From contig URSW01000055.1 of assembly GCA_900550625.1 (NCBI GenBank), forward strand, positions 1-8,884: DNA of 8,884 nucleotides, given 5' to 3'. Below are positions 6,705 to 8,884 of the stretch, piece after piece. A program made the position numbers and the translations under genes. The notes under the pieces are model-generated. The model ran no database searches, was not told where the DNA came from, and saw nothing but the letters and a program-made list of their open reading frames with translations. The stretch comes from an uncultured Eubacteriales bacterium. GTDB lineage: Bacteria > Bacillota > Clostridia > Oscillospirales > CAG-272. Position 1 is the stretch's first letter. Every line of letters starts with the position of its first letter.

Positions 6705-6750
6705 TTGGTAAAATAATAGATATAAATGTGTTATTATCTGTGAGGTAACA

Positions 6751-7740
6751 ATGAAACGGATCATTTCCGCAGTGCTCTGCGCCGTCATGATATTATCGCT
6801 CGCCGCCTGCACGAGCTTCAAAAGCTCAAAGGAGGAATCCGCGGTCGTAATGAATTGCGGCGGATACAGCGTAACATATGAAACATGGCGCTACTTTACG
6901 CTGAAGGCTCTCGACGAAAGAAAGGAAAACGCAGGGCTCGAGATTACCGACGAATTCATCGCGTCGGACGAGGGGAAAGCGCTCAACGAAAGCATTCTCG
7001 CCGAAGCCGACGAAAGCATAAAATCCCTTTACGCGGTATTCGCCCTCGCAAAGGAATACGGGATCGATATCGAAAACGAAGCGATCATCGAAAGCGCGAA
7101 CGCCGCCGTTGAATCGCAGGAAGCCTCCTACGAAAGCAAACGCGCCTACAAAAAAGCTCTCGAGGACGAGCATATGACAAAGACCGTCGCACACACTGTA
7201 GCCGTATTTGACACCGTATATTCCGAAATATATGAGGCGATGCTTAACTCGGGTGAGATCGTCACCGACCGTGAAAAGCTGCGGGAGATATACTTCTCCG
7301 ACGAATTCATACGTATAAAGGAGCTTATGTTCTCGGTTCAGAAGCATTCCGCCGGAGAATGCCGCGCACTTGCCGACGAGGCGGAGGAAGCTCTTCGCGC
7401 GGACTTTGATTCGTATGTAAACAAAAACGGGGAATCGCTGTTCATGTTCAAGAACAGCGACGGCTACTATATAACCCGCGGAATATGGGATATCGCGCTT
7501 GAGGATGCGGCGTTCTCACTCGGGATCGGCGAAATAAGCGGCGTGATCGAGGGCGGCGACGGCTGCCGCATACTCATGAGAGCGGAAAAGGAAAGCTCAT
7601 ATATCGACGAAAACGAATCCACTCTGTTCGACACTTACCGCGAGGGTGTATTCCGCCGCAAAATAGAGGATGCCGTCGCCGGGATAACTCTCGAGAAAGA
7701 GCCGCTCTGCTCCGAATACACCGTATACACCATGAAATAA
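6751..7740 (+). CDS. Lipoprotein resembling PrsA/SurA-type foldases, with a degenerate parvulin-like region
   Basis: The 329-residue product starts with a lipoprotein signal: basic MKR, a hydrophobic run, then LAAC with C20 as the lipid-modified cysteine, placing it on the outer face of the membrane. NCGGYSVTYETWRYFTLKA (35-53) matches the opening of the SurA/PrsA N-terminal chaperone region, in which a self-encoded strand leads into a helix. A long helical stretch covers about 75-185. Residues about 186-280 follow the parvulin pattern: RIKELMFSV, a helix with alternating acidic and alanine residues, ADFDSYVNKNG, YYITRGIWDIALEDAAFSLGIGEISGVIE and GCRILMRAE. The usual histidine of the KHILF-like strand is absent, so isomerase activity is doubtful. 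GAGG at 6742-6745 precedes ATG by 5 nt. A downstream gene begins 35 bp later on the same strand. The clients are unknown. Confidence 0.7.
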   Translation: MKRIISAVLCAVMILSLAACTSFKSSKEESAVVMNCGGYSVTYETWRYFTLKALDERKENAGLEITDEFIASDEGKALNESILAEADESIKSLYAVFALAKEYGIDIENEAIIESANAAVESQEASYESKRAYKKALEDEHMTKTVAHTVAVFDTVYSEIYEAMLNSGEIVTDREKLREIYFSDEFIRIKELMFSVQKHSAGECRALADEAEEALRADFDSYVNKNGESLFMFKNSDGYYITRGIWDIALEDAAFSLGIGEISGVIEGGDGCRILMRAEKESSYIDENESTLFDTYREGVFRRKIEDAVAGITLEKEPLCSEYTVYTMK

Positions 7741-7775
7741 ATCCGTCCGTGTGACGGGGAAGGATTGTCCGAAAG

Positions 7776-8884
7776 ATGAATTATCATAACAGTTACACCG
7801 GCAGTGTAAAGAAAAAGATTCTTCTGCGCGTTCTCGTTGTTCTTGTGAGCCTCATCGTAATATCGGCCCTTACTCTTGCATACGGAAATTATCTGAAGTC
7901 GAAGGCCGAGGGCACTGCCGGAAGCGACTATTCCGGAGCGGGACGGACGCACAGCTCCGACGTCGACGGGCAGGAAAGCGAGATAACCACATCATTTTCC
8001 AAAAGCGCGAAGGTAAAGAGCGCATGCATAGTGCCGGACTCGTTTGCGGATGAGGCGGCACAGAGCGAAGCCGTATCGGCTTATTCCGACGACAAATACA
8101 CGGGAATTACGGTGGTTCTGACCGGGCGCGACGGATATCTGACATATGCGTCGGACGCGGTTTCATCGTTCACCAAGCAGAAAAGCCCCGCATCAAAGAA
8201 GCTTGATTTTATCACCTCGGCAGTCTCAAAGGCGCACGCGCTCTCCATGCGTGCAAGCGCCGTGATCTTCACATCGGAGGACTTTTCGGAAAACGAAATT
8301 TCCGCCGCGATAGACGCGCTGGTCTGTGCAGACGCGGCGGCGGCGGGCTTCGACGAGATCATAGCGGTCCTCCCCGTAAAAGCGGATCGGATAGACTCGA
8401 ACACCTCAAAGGCTGTTTTAAAATATCTCGGCACACTCGCCGAAAAGAAAGGCTCTTCCCTGCTCGGAATATCGTTCGGACGGGAAATTTACGAAACGCC
8501 GTCGCTCTCGCCTCAGCTTGAGCTGTTCTCAAGCTACGCCGACTTTCTTTCGATCGACATGAGCGAAAAATACGGCAGCGCCGACGAGGCCGGGCAGGTG
8601 ATATCCGACGTTCTCGATAAGATATCCGGATCGTTCGGCGTATACGGACTGCGGGTACTTCTCGACGGATCGGATGCCGACGCTTCCGCAAAGCAGACCG
8701 ACGCGCTCACCGCGGCGGGATTTCCGAATTACGCATTCGTAAATGCGCTGCCGTCCGGAGACAATTCAGGCGACGGAACGGATACCACGGACGAGCCGGG
8801 TGATCCCGCACAAAACGGTGGACAGCATCAAAGCCCGAGTGCGCCCTCCGGAGGAGATACGACAGAAGGCACAACGACTCCGCC
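7776..8884 (+). CDS. Membrane-anchored protein resembling a divergent DUF4015-type putative glycoside hydrolase barrel (3' end outside window)
   Basis: The reading frame stays open to the window end, giving 369 codons with no stop. A basic N-terminus and one hydrophobic helix (about 15-36) suggest an anchor with the rest outside the cell. A Ser/Gly-rich linker follows to about 105. Residues about 108-325 recall DUF4015 barrel proteins: YTGITVVLTGRDGYLTYAS (108-126), KLDFITSAVSKAHALSMRASAVIF (142-165), ADAAAAGFDEIIAVLP (185-200), KKGSSLLGISFG (224-235) and YADFLSIDMS (254-263). The DYVRFP-like segment expected after GFDEI is replaced by AVLPVKA, so catalysis is uncertain. From about 327 the chain is a Gly/Asp/Thr/Pro-rich tail, probably a linker to something beyond the window. 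AAGGA at 7760-7764 lies 11 nt before ATG 7776. The gap of 35 bp after the lipoprotein gene suggests one transcript. Family assignment is from motif memory only. Confidence 0.6.
   Translation, partial: MNYHNSYTGSVKKKILLRVLVVLVSLIVISALTLAYGNYLKSKAEGTAGSDYSGAGRTHSSDVDGQESEITTSFSKSAKVKSACIVPDSFADEAAQSEAVSAYSDDKYTGITVVLTGRDGYLTYASDAVSSFTKQKSPASKKLDFITSAVSKAHALSMRASAVIFTSEDFSENEISAAIDALVCADAAAAGFDEIIAVLPVKADRIDSNTSKAVLKYLGTLAEKKGSSLLGISFGREIYETPSLSPQLELFSSYADFLSIDMSEKYGSADEAGQVISDVLDKISGSFGVYGLRVLLDGSDADASAKQTDALTAAGFPNYAFVNALPSGDNSGDGTDTTDEPGDPAQNGGQHQSPSAPSGGDTTEGTTTP

Noticed and set aside
7743..7757. CCGTC/GACGG hairpin between the lipoprotein and barrel genes
   Set aside because: The stem is only 5 bp and no T tract follows, so it is not a credible terminator; the two genes are better read as one unit.

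Overview
The window looks like ordinary chromosome from a member of the Clostridia (Firmicutes), possibly a gut lineage. The grounds are a DUF512 radical-SAM / der / plsY gene run, AAGGA and GGAGG ribosome binding sites, near-consensus sigma-A type promoters, a lipoprotein with a PrsA-like layout, and GC-rich coding sequence between AT-rich gaps. The organism call is an inference; no rRNA or other marker is present. I see no tRNA or rRNA gene, CRISPR array, transposase, phage gene or attachment site.

Layout. (1) 1-165: upstream region with a perfect TTGACA-17-TATAAT promoter and a short palindrome farther upstream, driving an aspartate kinase (166-1482, +). (2) A two-way hairpin terminator (1505-1543) separates it from a convergent HIT-family hydrolase (1565-1918, -). 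(3) Only 35 bp away and divergent lies a FkbM-family methyltransferase with an extra N-terminal Rossmann-like region (1954-3048, +), closed by a C(UUCG)G terminator. (4) A three-gene minus-strand operon follows, read right to left from a good promoter at 6609-6637: a PDZ/radical-SAM-like DUF512 protein (5238-6545), the double-GTPase ribosome assembly factor Der (3871-5202) and the acyl-phosphate:glycerol-3-phosphate acyltransferase PlsY (3088-3849, TTG start). (5) Beyond a 205-bp divergent spacer with two small palindromes is a plus-strand pair: a PrsA/SurA-like lipoprotein (6751-7740) and a membrane-anchored protein resembling a divergent DUF4015-type putative glycoside hydrolase barrel. The second gene runs off the window end (7776-8884, incomplete).

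How the genes fit together. Most of the window is housekeeping: aspartate-family amino acid synthesis, nucleotide-conjugate hydrolysis, ribosome assembly and phospholipid synthesis. The right-hand pair is probably an envelope unit, with one predicted lipoprotein and one predicted membrane-anchored protein made from a single transcript. The least explained parts are that pair, the orphan FkbM protein and the palindromes near the promoters. I found nothing that clearly qualifies as a new multi-gene system.
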